A stretch of DNA of 64,000 bases from Rhynochetos jubatus (GCA_027574665.1 CM050650.1:54915304-54979303), one strand, 5' to 3'. Positions 55,101 to 63,121 are shown, counted from the stretch's first letter. The notes: generated from the sequence alone by a model not told the origin. Program-made: numbers and translations.

Positions 55101-58100
55101 AGAGGTAATAAAATTAGCTGTAAATCAGCAAATAGGCAGGAATGCATTACAAGTGTTTACAGCTTTCTCTTCTTGAAATATTTTTATTTAGACCTCACAA
55201 AACACTCTTGCATTTTAAGAGAGAAGATGTAAAATTAGCCCCTGTAGAGAGAAGGAAAGCCCCACTGCCTGAAACAGATTTTACTTAGTCCTTTGCAGCC
55301 CTCAAGTTTAGTTCTGATGGAAACCTATTGCTTTTACCTGTTGCGCACGGTTGACCTTTCCTTGCTTCTCCAGCTGATGCCCTGAAAGAAACCCTTTTAG
55401 GCCACATGCAGAGACAGTGCCTTCAGGTCTCCAAAGCAAGGACCTTAATACTCAGGTTCAGGCAATGCCACATGTGATGTGATGTTTCCTGACCTGTGAG
55501 CTGCTGGCAGTAGCTAGGAACATGTGAACTTTAATATGAGAAGTTGTGAGTAGGATTTTTGAAAATGAGAGACTTTACCTGTTACCACTGCACAGGTGGT
55601 AGTTCTCCCCACGCTGCATGATGTTTCTGCACATATGTAGTACTTCTGAAAGGCTAAAACCTCAGCTTTCAAATGTGGCTGAAGTAAAGAATCTAGATTT
55701 TCAGTTTGTTTGGTCTAGTTGATGCTGAGGTCATATCCTTGTGTAGTCCATTTATTTTGTGAATTATCCAAAGGCTGTTATTGAAATCCTTTTTGAAGGT
55801 TACTGCGCATTTCCTCTTTGAAATGCCACTATTTGCATTGCAGACCTTTGATAAAGTAGTATCTCGTATCAGTGTAGCGCAGTGTCTCGTAATTCTCCCT
55901 CTTCCTGACGTAAGTAAAAAGAATGAGTAGGTGCACAAGAATGCTGCTATAAAAATGTATAATAGCAGCTTAGTGTTTAATCCTAGGTGTGGCAACAATA
56001 CCTTCTCAGGTTCCCCCCGTTCCCACCATGCGTGCCCTTCACTCTGATTGAACGTGGACACTGCCCAACACGTAACATTCTGGCCTTCTGCTCGTTGGGG
56101 GTTTATCTGGGAAGTTAGACAACAGCATATTTTTTGGTTTAGATCTCTTTCTGATTTTCAAGGCTGCAAGTGGTAGCGAGACTAAGCCCTACCCCACCTC
56201 CCTTTTTAAACCAAAAAACCTTGGAAAATTGAATGTTTAACACCACCTTCTGTTATAACTTTGTCTGCGAGATTAAACCCTTTCCCTTGTCGTATTTGTA
56301 TGCTTTCTTTTACATCTGTATTTCTATACACAGATACTGCTTTCAACCCCTTTTGACAAGCTGTATGGTCTGATAAAATCTAATTGCTTATTGTAAAAAA
56401 AAGTTTTATAGGCTCTGAATTATTCCTGTGGCAGTGCTCTGACTGCTCGTAAGCATTTTGTCCTCCAGGTGGGGATACCTGGCCTGTTCTGGCTGCTAGT
56501 AATTCTTCTGAACAAGACTGTGCAAAGAACTGTAGATTTTACTACCCCTCCCTTGCTCTTTTGTTTTAAACCACAGGGAGTGCAGCACAACTCACTGCAG
56601 AAATCAAAAGGGGGAAGAAAAAGACTTAATAGTCAAGCTGCTGAAAATGTTGAAAAACGGAGAAGTGTCAATCTCAACAAGTGTGAAACTCAGGTATATA
56701 ATGGTGGTTTTGCTTCCATTTTGCTATGCATCATATCTGTGTCATTTTTCCTAGGTAGACAGATAAGTCATCTTCTGTCTATGTCATATTAATATTCATA
56801 TCATTGAAACATGCATCTGTATGGTGAAAGATGATTCTTTTGGGGGCAGGGGGTGGAAAAGACCCAACTGAACCAATCAGCATTAACTTAAGAAGAAAGG
56901 AATTATCTTTCCCTCTCTTTCCCAGCCTCTGGCCAGGAACATCTACAGCATCCTTCGTGTTAGCATTAGCAGGGGTGTGGGCTTGCTGAAAATTAGATCT
57001 GCTGGATGAAAACTTACTCCAAAAAGCAAATGAAATTTTCAGTGGCATGTGCTAGAGAGAATAACATACCTTTCTGCTAGGGTTACAGGCAAGAGGAAAG
57101 GGAGGAGGACAAAACTTTTGGCACAAGCCCAGAGTCAGATTAGCTTAATCCAACTGTGAAACTGCAGAGTTAGCATAAAAGGTTTAGTCTAACTCCTGCC
57201 AAACGTATTTGCCTTTAATTACTCGCGCGTTAACATAAGCCAGTGTCATGTATTTGAAGCAAGATGTTATTACGTGCCAAGTGTGAGCTCTGGGCCACGG
57301 CAAGGATTAGGAGGCAAAGCAGTCTGGCATTGCCACCTTGTCTCCCTGGCTCTGTAGTGAGGAGCCGGCTCACCCTGCCCATCTCCACGTGACTCCGGGC
57401 TGCAGGACACGCCAGTGCTATGGCAGTTCTGTGAATGGAGGGAATCGCTGTGTTGCTGCAGGGGACAGGCTAACGTTACCTGCATTTTTCACATCTCCGC
57501 AGAGCTCCAAGGACCCTTCAGATGAAGAGTCAGCCCAGCTGAATACCGATCTTCCGTTTTCCTGCACAGCCAGCCAGCCGCAGTCGCCTCGACAATTCAG
57601 CACGCCCCAGAGCAACTCGCTAATCATGAACATCCTGGGGGGAGGTGCCTCTGTCAGAAACATCTGGACTGACCATCAGATCAGGCAGGCATTGTTTCCC
57701 AGCCGGCGCCCGCCTTACGAGAATGAAGACGACGAAGACGATTACCAGATGTTTGTACCATCAATGTCTGCATCCAACACTAGTTCAGCCGTCGGTGGAG
57801 AAAGGAGGGCTTCTTCTGGGCGTCCGTGCAGCTGGCACTTGGGGGTAGGGCATCAAAGCGAGACTCCCAGCCCCACTCGTCACAAAATTGTCAGGCGGGC
57901 CAGTAGTGCTGGCGAAAGTAACACGTGTCCAGCCAGCGCAAGGTATAAAATGGGGGAGCGTGGCTCTCGGTGGGAAGCGAGGAGAGCAGAGGTGAGCGGT
58001 ATGAATGCATATCCCGAGTCTTCAGAGGAGCTGACCATCGATGATATTGAACATGTATATGATAATATAAGCTATGAAGACTTAAAGCTGATGGGTCTGA

Positions 58101-61100
58101 CAAGAAGGGAGGAGACAGACCGTGGTCCCCAGAGATCTGCTAGAGACTCTCTCTACGAGGCTGAAAACAAAAGCAGCTTAGATTCACCCTCCAAAAAGAG
58201 GACAACAAATCAAAACAGGGCCTCGGTTCGTGCTGGTAGGGATGAGAGACTGCTTAGTAGAGAAGCACCTACTTCAAGTTTGGATGAGCTCAGGATCGTC
58301 GAAGACAACATCTATGACACCATAGTGCTTCCAGAAACACCACTATTGAATTTTAAATGTCACCCCTTAAAATGCTCTAAAAGAAGGAGTTTTCTGGGTC
58401 TGGAAAAAGACTTTGCGTGTTGTGACAATCTACGGCAGTTTGTTTCTGAAGAGAGTCTCCAGTTCAGTGAAGATGAAAGTCCTTACCATCGTGTTCCTAT
58501 CGATAATGACTATTTGAGCTTGGTAGATAGCTCCTCCAACTCGGATTCGCTGTCCCATAAGTCTGCAGCAGATAAACTCTCGGAGGAAGTAGATGAGATT
58601 TGGAATGACCTGGAGAACTACATCAAGAAGAATGAGGAAAAGACAAGAGACCGTCTCCTTGCAGCCTTTCCTGTTTGTAAAGATGATATGCAGGAAAGGC
58701 TGCATGCTGGTAGTACGCCTGAACTGAGTAGAGATGTAGAGTACTCCCTGTCTACCCTCTCTCTGCCAGAAACTCCTATTTTCCCTAAAACTGTGAAGCC
58801 CAGGGCTGCCACCATAAGTGAGGCTAATCTTAGGCTTGAAGACAGTACACCATGCAAGGAGAATTCTTTTATGAGTCTGAACAGAGCTTCCTTCTCCAGT
58901 GAGATGCCTTTTGTAGAGAGCCCATACTTATCGGCCAACAGTGTTCTGTCCAGTGCGCATGCAGAGGGCATGGAGAGTGACCTGGCTGTTGTGGATAAAA
59001 CAAGGAACCGAGTTTTTATGATGGCAAGGCAGTACAGTCAAAAAATTAAGAAGGCTAACCAGCTTTTGAAGGTTAAAAGTCCAGAGCAGGAACAGCCAGC
59101 TAGCAGACAACAGAAACTGAAGCACAAAGATCTTGCTGCTATTCTGGAGGAGAAGAAACAAGGGGGTCCTGCTATTGGTATGTTCAAAACCTTTCTATAT
59201 GCAGGTATTTCTTTAGTAACTTCCAGTGAAATTTGTGTACTAAACTGAAAGATTATTAATTTTCTCCGCCTTGTTAGTTGAGTATCAGTATTGCATTTTC
59301 TGTGTTACCGCTGTAACGAGTTTTCTGTGACTGCTTCTAACATGAATAGTCCTTTATATCTCAAATCTGCTTGTTACTTGATAAAATTAGGAAGAAGTAA
59401 TGGGGTAGTGTCAGGAAAGACCAAATCAGCGAGGCTGGAAATGGAAATCATGCCTGAAGCACTAATTGGCCTCTTTACAATAAAGTTATTTCCTTTAGTA
59501 GTGTGATCTTCAGAGTTTGACTGAAAAAGTGTATTTTCAGTTAGGTTCACTTCTTTACAAGTCATGTACAGGTACCATCCTTATGTCTATGAGCGTAAGG
59601 AACGGGGTCAGGTAAGAAAGAGCTCTGGTGGTCTCCTCTATCTAATGAATGTGCAAGGTCGTGAATATGCAACAGCTTTGCAACTGTTTTTGTCCGTAGT
59701 CAACTGAACCAAACTGGAGACACGGAGCCAGTGGACTCCACGTACTAGAGTGTCATTCTTGCCTTCTTGTGATATTTATAAAAGTCCCTAAATATCTTAT
59801 TTACCAAGCCATTTTCAGAGTGTTCTTTTCCATTTTAACAAGCAGTGTATTATTGGAACTGGGCGCTACATTGCGCCCCGCGTGACTGTTCACTGTCGCA
59901 AGATATTTTGTGCTGCTTTTTCTCAATACAGCGTACTGAAATGCAATGCAGTGCAATGCTCGGCTCTTCCAGCCTCCGGTTTCACGTTACTTTGTTGAGG
60001 CTGAAGATAGTGACGCAGCTGTAAACTTTTCTCTTGACCGATACGAAGCATTTTGAGATTTTTAATTTTCACACGACTCGTTCAAATGGATTGCTTGCCT
60101 CTGCTAAGTTAATTCTCTCTCCTTTCTAGGTGCCAGAATAGCTGAATATTCCCAGCTTTATGACCAAATCATCTTTAGAGAAAGTCCGCCTAAGGTTCAA
60201 AAGGAGGCCTGGGCCACTCCTCAGGAGCCATCAGCCGGGAGGTTTTCCACGCCCGCGGCTGCATCTCCTCCCCGTTCCCAGGCTGCCAGTGAATGCTCAA
60301 GAGCAGAAGATTGGCTTTTGCATTCTACGTACAGTAACGGCGAGCTGGCCCACTTCTCTCCGTGGTCTGAATCCCCAGACCCAAAGTCCAAGAGCTCGTA
60401 TACAGAAGCTGGTACAAAAAGCAACTCAAGGCAGTTGCCATCAGCTGGCTCGGTGCCTTCCCTGCAGATTTCTAACCGTTTGCATGTCCCGGCGCAGAGG
60501 TGGAGCGCCATTATTAGCCAACCGAACAAGGAAAATTTACATCAAGATCACATCTATAACTCCCTTGGGAGAAGAGTAAGCAATGTAAAACCACAGGCAT
60601 ACGGCAGGTCGCAGTCGTCCTCCTCAATTGTGGTCAACAGGTCTGGAGAATCAATCGTATATCCTAATGAAATGGACAAGAAAAAGCTCCATTCGAATAG
60701 GAACTTCCGATTCAGCAGCCATCAAACGCCGGGCATTGCTTCTGGATCTGGGGGGCCTGGCATGAGAACGCAGATCCCTGAAAACTGTTCAGATATGATT
60801 CTGCAGGATTCTCAGAAGGTCCTGAGGGTGAACAGGCCCTCCCCGCTGACGGCACAGATGGCCACTCAGAACTATTTTTCAAATTTCAAAGATACTGAAG
60901 AAGGAGAAGGGGATGATGATGATGACTACGTTGAAATAAAGTCTGAAGATGAGGGATCTGACTTGGAGGCTTCTCAGAACCAAACAAGGAAATCGGATCC
61001 TAAACCGCGTCACGCGGACGCTGCTCCTTCTGAAACGCTCTGCGGCAAAACTGTCTCCTGTACTCCTGCAAGGCCAGCCGGCAGCAAACACGCGCTTACC

Positions 61101-61235
61101 CCGTATCTGACTGCATATAGCGATTCGGATAAACTGAACGACTACCTGTGGAGAGTACCGTCTCCTAATCAGCAGAATATTGTCCAGTCTTTAAGGGAAA
61201 AGTTTCAGTGTCTCAGTTCAAGTAGCTTTGCTTGA
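15772..61235 (+). CDS. PLEKHG1: PLEKHG1, DH-PH Rho guanine nucleotide exchange factor (17 coding exons)
   Basis: Joined exons: 15772-16191, 31777-31877, 37202-37271, 44384-44430, 44915-45065, 46066-46197, 48533-48715, 48804-48899, 48998-49084, 51381-51414, 52219-52314, 53366-53404, 53886-53908, 54838-55056, 56577-56693, 57503-59177, 60130-61235. All introns are GT/AG and all phases match, giving 4596 nt and 1531 residues. The protein has a Ser-rich N-terminus (1-112), a DH domain (about 116-300) with the TE..YV..L motif (127-135) and [11 protein letters not shown] (248-258), a PH domain (about 320-425) with the C-terminal-helix Trp410, and a long disordered C-terminal half. DH-PH proteins of the PLEKHG family load GTP onto Rho-family GTPases. 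From the literature, PLEKHG1 is linked to Cdc42/Rho activation and stretch-induced endothelial reorientation. The start was chosen for its strong context (ACCATGG) and because human PLEKHG1 starts with the same [12 protein letters not shown] motif. The human form I recall is about 1385 residues; much of the excess is exons 14 and 15. Confidence 0.96.
19019..19600. repeat. pyrimidine-rich low-complexity region
   Basis: About 580 bp strongly biased to C and T on the + strand, starting with T runs at 19021-19043. The bias produces several long spurious open frames in overlapping phases (for example 19010-19261 and 19282-19581). No coding meaning is suggested. Confidence 0.6.
25454..25772 (-). 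mobile_element. CR1 LINE 3' fragment, antisense
   Basis: On the + strand it starts with the inverted CR1 terminus (AGAATCATAGAATC, then TTTTAGGTTGGAAAGACC) and continues through hallmark CR1 3' segments: the 'tccaccactagaccatgtcc' box, the 'cacatccacaagtcc' box, 'ctgcctgggcagcctgttgcaa' (split here only for recognition) and 'ggtgaagaaatttttccc'. The element therefore reads on the minus strand, is 5'-truncated as is normal for CR1, and lies antisense in PLEKHG1 intron 1. It is clearly diverged from the family consensus I remember, so it is an old insertion. Right boundary approximate. Confidence 0.93.
31777..31877 (+). CDS. PLEKHG1: PLEKHG1 coding exon 2 (residues 141-174)
   Basis: Reads [20 protein letters not shown] and continues [13 protein letters not shown], then AG of a split Ser codon. 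It is part of the DH domain (first helix to the ALFGNIxDIYxFN segment conserved among RhoGEFs). The 101-nt exon leaves phase 2. Acceptor TTGTAG, donor AG|GTAAAT. Confidence 0.96.
31878..37201 (+). other. PLEKHG1: PLEKHG1 intron 2 (5.3 kb)
   Basis: Phase-2 intron. It contains an A/C-rich low-complexity block (33243-33385) and an A12 run at 33060. I recognise no other element, RNA gene or coding segment. Confidence 0.9.
33243..33385. repeat. A/C-rich low-complexity block with A23 run
   Basis: Imperfect AAAAC/AACC-type repeats on the + strand, including 23 consecutive A at 33287-33309 and a short CACACACA. Similar G/T or A/C blocks recur in this gene (42165-42225 and 44127-44190). Length is probably variable. 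Confidence 0.85.
37202..37271 (+). CDS. PLEKHG1: PLEKHG1 coding exon 3 (residues 174-197)
   Basis: The first base completes Ser174; then [20 protein letters not shown] and VSK. Belongs to the DH domain. Acceptor TTGTTTTAG; donor AAG|GTAGGT in phase 0. 70 nt. Confidence 0.96.
38900..38933. repeat. 17-bp direct tandem duplication, 2 copies
   Basis: The unit ACTCCTGGCCTGGGAC plus one variable base occurs twice head to tail. A small slippage-type duplication in intron 3. Confidence 0.9.
42735..42888. promoter_or_regulatory. CpG-dense intronic patch, possible enhancer
   Basis: About 13 CpG dinucleotides in roughly 155 bp, surrounded by AT-rich intron with few CpGs. It includes two copies of GTGGACACG (42781 and 42825 areas) and a run of CpGs around 42845-42871. 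CpG retention suggests lack of germline methylation or recent origin. Function is inferred only. Confidence 0.35.
44127..44190. repeat. G/T-rich low-complexity block
   Basis: Irregular GTTT/GGTTTT repeats on the + strand, the mirror composition of the A/C-rich blocks at 33243-33385 and 42165-42225. Confidence 0.75.
44384..44430 (+). CDS. PLEKHG1: PLEKHG1 coding exon 4 (residues 198-213)
   Basis: Short 47-nt exon reading [15 protein letters not shown], then AG of the split Arg213 codon. The (I/Y)YxxYCxNYP segment is a conserved DH-domain landmark. Acceptor CTCTGTGCAG, donor AAG|GTAGGA, phase 2. Confidence 0.96.
44431..44914 (+). other. PLEKHG1: PLEKHG1 intron 4 (484 bp)
   Basis: Contains an A-rich segment at 44560-44606. 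Nothing else recognised. Confidence 0.9.
44915..45065 (+). CDS. PLEKHG1: PLEKHG1 coding exon 5 (residues 213-263)
   Basis: Reads [20 protein letters not shown], then [20 protein letters not shown] and [10 protein letters not shown]. It carries the [11 protein letters not shown] motif of DH conserved region 3 (248-258), the most diagnostic Dbl-family signature and part of the GTPase-binding surface. 151 nt. Acceptor TTTCCAG, donor CAC|GTAAGC, phase 0. Confidence 0.97.
45066..46065 (+). other. PLEKHG1: PLEKHG1 intron 5 (1.0 kb)
   Basis: Exactly 1000 bp. A modestly CpG-rich piece lies at 45840-45955. No gene or repeat family recognised. Confidence 0.9.
46066..46197 (+). CDS. PLEKHG1: PLEKHG1 coding exon 6 (residues 264-307)
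   Basis: Reads [20 protein letters not shown] and onward to [16 protein letters not shown]. It is the last long helix of the DH domain; Asn294 and Lys297-Arg298 match the conserved (I/V)NxxKR region that contacts GTPase switch 2. 132 nt, phase 0 both sides; donor CAA|GTGAGT. Confidence 0.96.
46198..48532 (+). other. PLEKHG1: PLEKHG1 intron 6 (2.3 kb)
   Basis: Mostly AT-rich, with T/G-rich low-complexity sequence at about 46965-47000 and T runs at 47208-47220. No recognisable exon, RNA gene or transposon. Confidence 0.9.
48533..48715 (+). CDS. PLEKHG1: PLEKHG1 coding exon 7 (residues 308-368)
   Basis: Reads [20 protein letters not shown], then [20 protein letters not shown] and [21 protein letters not shown]. 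This is the DH-PH linker and the first strands of the PH domain; the basic loop RIQRAKNE and the [15 protein letters not shown] strands are typical of the PLEKHG1/2/3 group. 183 nt, phase 0. The 88-bp intron to the next exon is among the shortest in the gene. Confidence 0.97.
48804..48899 (+). CDS. PLEKHG1: PLEKHG1 coding exon 8 (residues 369-400)
   Basis: Reads [20 protein letters not shown], then [12 protein letters not shown]; middle strands of the PH domain. 96 nt, phase 0. It follows an 88-bp intron (48716-48803) and precedes a 98-bp intron (48900-48997). Confidence 0.97.
48998..49084 (+). CDS. PLEKHG1: PLEKHG1 coding exon 9 (residues 401-429)
   Basis: Reads [20 protein letters not shown], then NHPAKIPAK. 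It encodes the C-terminal PH helix with the near-invariant Trp410. 87 nt, phase 0, donor AAG|GTAAAA. An A22 run begins at intron position +10. Confidence 0.97.
49094..49115. repeat. poly(A) run, 22 nt, next to a splice donor
   Basis: Twenty-two consecutive A starting ten bases into intron 9. Length variation here would sit just outside the U1 snRNA pairing region. Confidence 0.9.
50810..50842. repeat. 11-bp tandem repeat, 3 copies
   Basis: Three head-to-tail copies of a (G/A)GTTTTGTGCC-like 11-mer; the third copy has one G-to-A change. Confidence 0.85.
51381..51414 (+). CDS. PLEKHG1: PLEKHG1 coding exon 10 (residues 430-441)
   Basis: 34-nt exon reading [11 protein letters not shown] plus the first base of His441, just after the PH domain. 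The strong acceptor TTTCTCTTTCAG, the donor C|GTAAGT and the match to the human sequence [16 protein letters not shown] support it despite its size. Confidence 0.95.
51415..52218 (+). other. PLEKHG1: PLEKHG1 intron 10 (804 bp)
   Basis: Phase-1 intron. No repeat, RNA gene or coding segment recognised. Confidence 0.9.
52219..52314 (+). CDS. PLEKHG1: PLEKHG1 coding exon 11 (residues 441-473)
   Basis: Completes His441, then [20 protein letters not shown] and [11 protein letters not shown] plus one base of Glu473. This is the start of the post-PH disordered region, and the basic RVRRKSEP motif is a plausible kinase site. 96 nt, phase 1 both sides; donor CAG|GTGAAT. Confidence 0.95.
52315..53365 (+). 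other. PLEKHG1: PLEKHG1 intron 11 (1.05 kb)
   Basis: AT-rich, phase 1. A 113-codon frame at 52873-53214 shows no recognisable family. Nothing else noted. Confidence 0.9.
53366..53404 (+). CDS. PLEKHG1: PLEKHG1 coding exon 12 (residues 473-486)
   Basis: 39-nt exon encoding [13 protein letters not shown] plus one base of Asp486; human has the closely similar EPSSRSHKVLKTS. Acceptor TTTTTCAG, donor ACG|GTAAGC, phase 1. Confidence 0.93.
53405..53885 (+). other. PLEKHG1: PLEKHG1 intron 12 (481 bp)
   Basis: No recognisable element. Phase 1. Confidence 0.9.
53886..53908 (+). CDS. PLEKHG1: PLEKHG1 coding microexon 13 (23 nt, residues 486-493)
   Basis: Microexon completing Asp486 and adding TSPDMQK; human shows TAQDIQK at the same place. 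Acceptor TGTTTTCAG and donor AAG|GTAAGC are both good. It shifts phase from 1 to 0, so it cannot be skipped alone without a frameshift. Confidence 0.88.
53909..54837 (+). other. PLEKHG1: PLEKHG1 intron 13 (929 bp)
   Basis: Contains a short antisense CR1 terminus (53968-54038) close to the microexon. The remainder is AT-rich with no recognised element. Confidence 0.9.
53968..54038 (-). mobile_element. CR1 LINE 3' terminal fragment, antisense
   Basis: On the + strand it reads TCATAGAATCATAGAACGG, then GGTTGGAAGGGACCTTAAAG and the GTCATCTAGTTCCAACC box, the inverted 3' end of a CR1 element with the octamer repeat. About 70 bp; heavily 5'-truncated. It starts only 60 bp after microexon 13. Compared with the copy at 25454 it looks closer to consensus and so may be younger. 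Confidence 0.92.
54838..55056 (+). CDS. PLEKHG1: PLEKHG1 coding exon 14, in-frame cassette candidate (residues 494-566)
   Basis: 219 nt (73 codons), phase 0 on both sides, so it can be included or skipped without frameshift. It encodes [20 protein letters not shown] followed by a linker and an acidic tail ending DDEEESEQ. The acceptor (TTTTTTTTAAAG) lacks C/T at -3 and is weaker than its neighbours; the donor CAG|GTAGGA is good. I do not recall an equivalent segment in the common human isoform. Coding status rests on the open frame, splice sites and amino-acid composition. Confidence 0.78.
55057..56576 (+). other. PLEKHG1: PLEKHG1 intron 14 (1.5 kb)
   Basis: Phase 0. The exon-14 frame stays open for 39 codons past the donor and then stops, so retention would truncate the protein. 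No repeat family recognised. Confidence 0.88.
56577..56693 (+). CDS. PLEKHG1: PLEKHG1 coding exon 15, in-frame cassette candidate (residues 567-605)
   Basis: 117 nt (39 codons), phase 0 on both sides. Encodes [20 protein letters not shown], then [19 protein letters not shown], which is strongly basic, with GRKR and EKRRS clusters that could act as a nuclear-localisation or phosphorylation site. Acceptor AAACCACAG, donor CAG|GTATAT. As with exon 14, I do not recall a counterpart in the main human isoform; skipping either or both keeps the frame. Confidence 0.75.
56694..57502 (+). other. PLEKHG1: PLEKHG1 intron 15 (809 bp)
   Basis: Phase 0. The reading frame of exon 16 is open upstream across 57338-57502, but this part does not resemble PLEKHG1, and a good acceptor (CATCTCCGCAG) marks the exon start. 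Confidence 0.88.
57503..59177 (+). CDS. PLEKHG1: PLEKHG1 coding exon 16, large C-terminal exon (residues 606-1164)
   Basis: 1675 nt. Conserved blocks in order: [20 protein letters not shown] with the acidic [15 protein letters not shown] (657-692), [14 protein letters not shown] (735-748), [20 protein letters not shown] (781-800), NIYDTI (Tyr876), [32 protein letters not shown] to RLLAAFP (about 965-995), and [20 protein letters not shown] to [16 protein letters not shown] (about 1107-1164). The last two are predicted helical and among the best conserved parts outside DH-PH. No catalytic domain is seen; the rest is Ser/Thr-rich and likely disordered. The exon ends G|GTATGT in phase 1. Confidence 0.97.
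59178..60129 (+). other. PLEKHG1: PLEKHG1 intron 16 (952 bp)
   Basis: Last intron, phase 1, acceptor CTCCTTTCTAG. A small 6-bp GC stem with 6-nt loop lies at 59861-59878. Nothing else recognised. Confidence 0.9.
60130..61235 (+). CDS. PLEKHG1: PLEKHG1 last coding exon 17 (residues 1164-1531 and stop)
   Basis: Completes Gly1164, then [43 protein letters not shown], an acidic run [20 protein letters not shown] (about 1420-1440), and the end [20 protein letters not shown] followed by [11 protein letters not shown] and TGA at 61233. The C-terminal 30 residues match the human C-terminus almost exactly as I recall it, so the gene is intact to its stop. The middle is less conserved and disordered. 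Confidence 0.96.
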
Positions 61236-61355
61236 TGCTTTCAGTAACTTCTAGCTGTACTGCCTTATCGTGACAGAGTATATACTAGGACAATCAGTAC
61301 TGGCATCATGTATTTTCATAATATTACACAATCAGGCATTGTATCACAGTGATAT

Positions 61356-61363
61356 TGTAAATA
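61356..61363 (+). promoter_or_regulatory. Pumilio response element (TGTAAATA)
   Basis: Perfect match to the PUM1/PUM2 consensus TGTANATA in the 3' UTR, 120 nt after the stop codon. Binding is inferred from the motif. Confidence 0.5.
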
Positions 61364-62717
61364 GGTGTGAAATATATCTTCTTTTTTTTTTTAACGGTTT
61401 AGAATCCTGGAAGTGAAAAAGGCCACATGCGCACTGTCTGGTGTCTCGCTCCATAGTGCAGGTGGATTTCTCACCTCCTGTTCAACCTTTGCATCCTTTC
61501 CCTTGTTAGGTGGGATCCCCTCTGATTCTTACCATCGCAGGTGTGACGCCACTTGATTCTTAAACCATTTTACCGTGTGGAAACCTTCGTATTTGGACTT
61601 TCGAGTTGGTGACCAGTGTTCTGCATCCAAAATATACATGTGATTACTCTGGTTGCATACGGGAGAGTTTAGCTGAGCAGCTACTCCTGTGACAGTGCAG
61701 ATTTCTGAGCAGGGTTCTGCTAATTGCACCAACGTGCTACGTGTGCAGTTGCACAGAATTTTTGCACGTTACTTTTCATCGGACAGATTCCAAGTATGTG
61801 GGACCAATGCATCCCCTACATTACTTTAGAACAGACTTCTTGTGTTTTAAACAAAACCTAGTCCTAGTGCTCGTGAGGGTGCCAGACTGAGAGCTCTGTC
61901 TCTGAAGCCACTTCTACTTTCTGTAACTGTGCAGCAGGCAGAGGATTGGCAGTGGTGGCTTTTGATGCGAACCTGTGGATGCGATGCAGACCTCGCCTGG
62001 GAGGGTGTTTTGGGCAGCAGGAGGGGAGCTCTGCTGCTTGTGAAGATGGCCAGATGGGGTTTGGTACCTCTCCAGTGGTGGTGACGTTTGTGACAGGCAG
62101 GCAGAGAATCTTGTAGCTCGTAGCCCAGCAGCTGAGAGCCGCTGTGCGTTTGCGAGGTAGCTGTATTTTATGCGCGGTGGCCTGTGGGGCGTTTCTTTGA
62201 GCCCAAAGGCAGCAACCCTCAGAGAGAAGGAGGCTTGGCCAGATGTTTGGGCGAAATATTAATCGGGGGCATATTTGGCCCATAGGGTGGTTCAGTGATG
62301 CTGCTGGTTGAGTGACAAGCCGCCTTCCCCAGGGAATGTATCTCCTGTCATAGGAAATGACCCTTCCTGGCAGAAAGAGGTAAAATATGGGTTTTCAAAA
62401 GCAGCCAGGGCTGTCTCTAATCCAATTTATGTATAATAGAAGTAGCTTAAGAAATGAGAATACATTCCATTCTTTTGCAAATAATGTATGGGATAAATGC
62501 TGCCATTTAGAACAAGAACAGGCTTTCCGATACGATGCACGTTTACTCCCCTTCGTCATCTTGGTTGCACAGCTTTGGATTCTGTTACTTGAAAACATTG
62601 TACCTAAAGGAAAGCCTAAATGCGTCGACACTGATCATCTCGTGTGACTGTTGTTCTTTTTTGGTGCTTAAATTCTTCAGATTACGTGGATAAAGCCAGT
62701 ACCGAGTTTAACATATC

Positions 62718-62723
62718 AATAAA
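62718..62723 (+). terminator. proximal poly(A) signal AATAAA (PLEKHG1)
   Basis: Canonical hexamer about 1.5 kb into the 3' UTR. Use would drop the downstream Pumilio sites, the AU-rich element and the G18 tract. No strong GU-rich element is obvious immediately downstream, so it may be minor. Confidence 0.5.
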
Positions 62724-63084
62724 TACAGGCGTTCCATTGAAATACTATTTTTACTAACCACATATCACTCCCCTCAGCTACAGAGCACCGTACTTCCAGA
62801 ACGGTCGAGTATTTACTATACATTGGTTATCATGAGGAAAACCTGAAGTTATCAGTGTACAGCTAATGACTTGTAGAGTAAGATTTAAGGACTTGAATTT
62901 GTTAGAACGGATTAAATTATTTACCGCACGTGTCTTGCGTTGGCTAGGAGTTGTGATTTTGAAGGGCTGGTTGGTCGCGGTACTCAGCTGGCTCGTACCA
63001 CAGGGATACTTGTTACAAGTCAGCACATCCACTGTGATAGGACCCGCATCTGTCTAGTGAGATCCGACCGCGCAATAATGATGT

Positions 63085-63092
63085 TGTACATA
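63085..63092 (+). promoter_or_regulatory. Pumilio response element (TGTACATA)
   Basis: Perfect TGTANATA match in the distal 3' UTR, 65 nt before the third copy. Confidence 0.5.
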
Positions 63093-63121
63093 TTTAAGAC
63101 GCCGAGGTGTAGCAGAGCCCG

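Noticed and set aside
55057..55176. Continuation of the exon 14 frame past its donor
   Set aside because: Good GT donor after CAG and in-frame join to exon 15; the extension is Lys-rich intronic sequence ending in a stop.
57338..57502. Upstream continuation of the exon 16 reading frame
   Set aside because: Open by chance; a good splice acceptor at 57502 and the join to exon 15 in phase 0 place it in the intron.
58618..58971. 117-codon minus-strand frame over PLEKHG1 exon 16
   Set aside because: Shadow of the large coding exon; no independent support.
59861..59878. Small GC hairpin in intron 16
   Set aside because: A 6-bp stem with 6-nt loop is common by chance and lacks any surrounding RNA-gene features.
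61864..62283. 139-codon minus-strand frame in the PLEKHG1 3' UTR
   Set aside because: No recognisable homology and no promoter or splice evidence; 3' UTR sequence explains the region.
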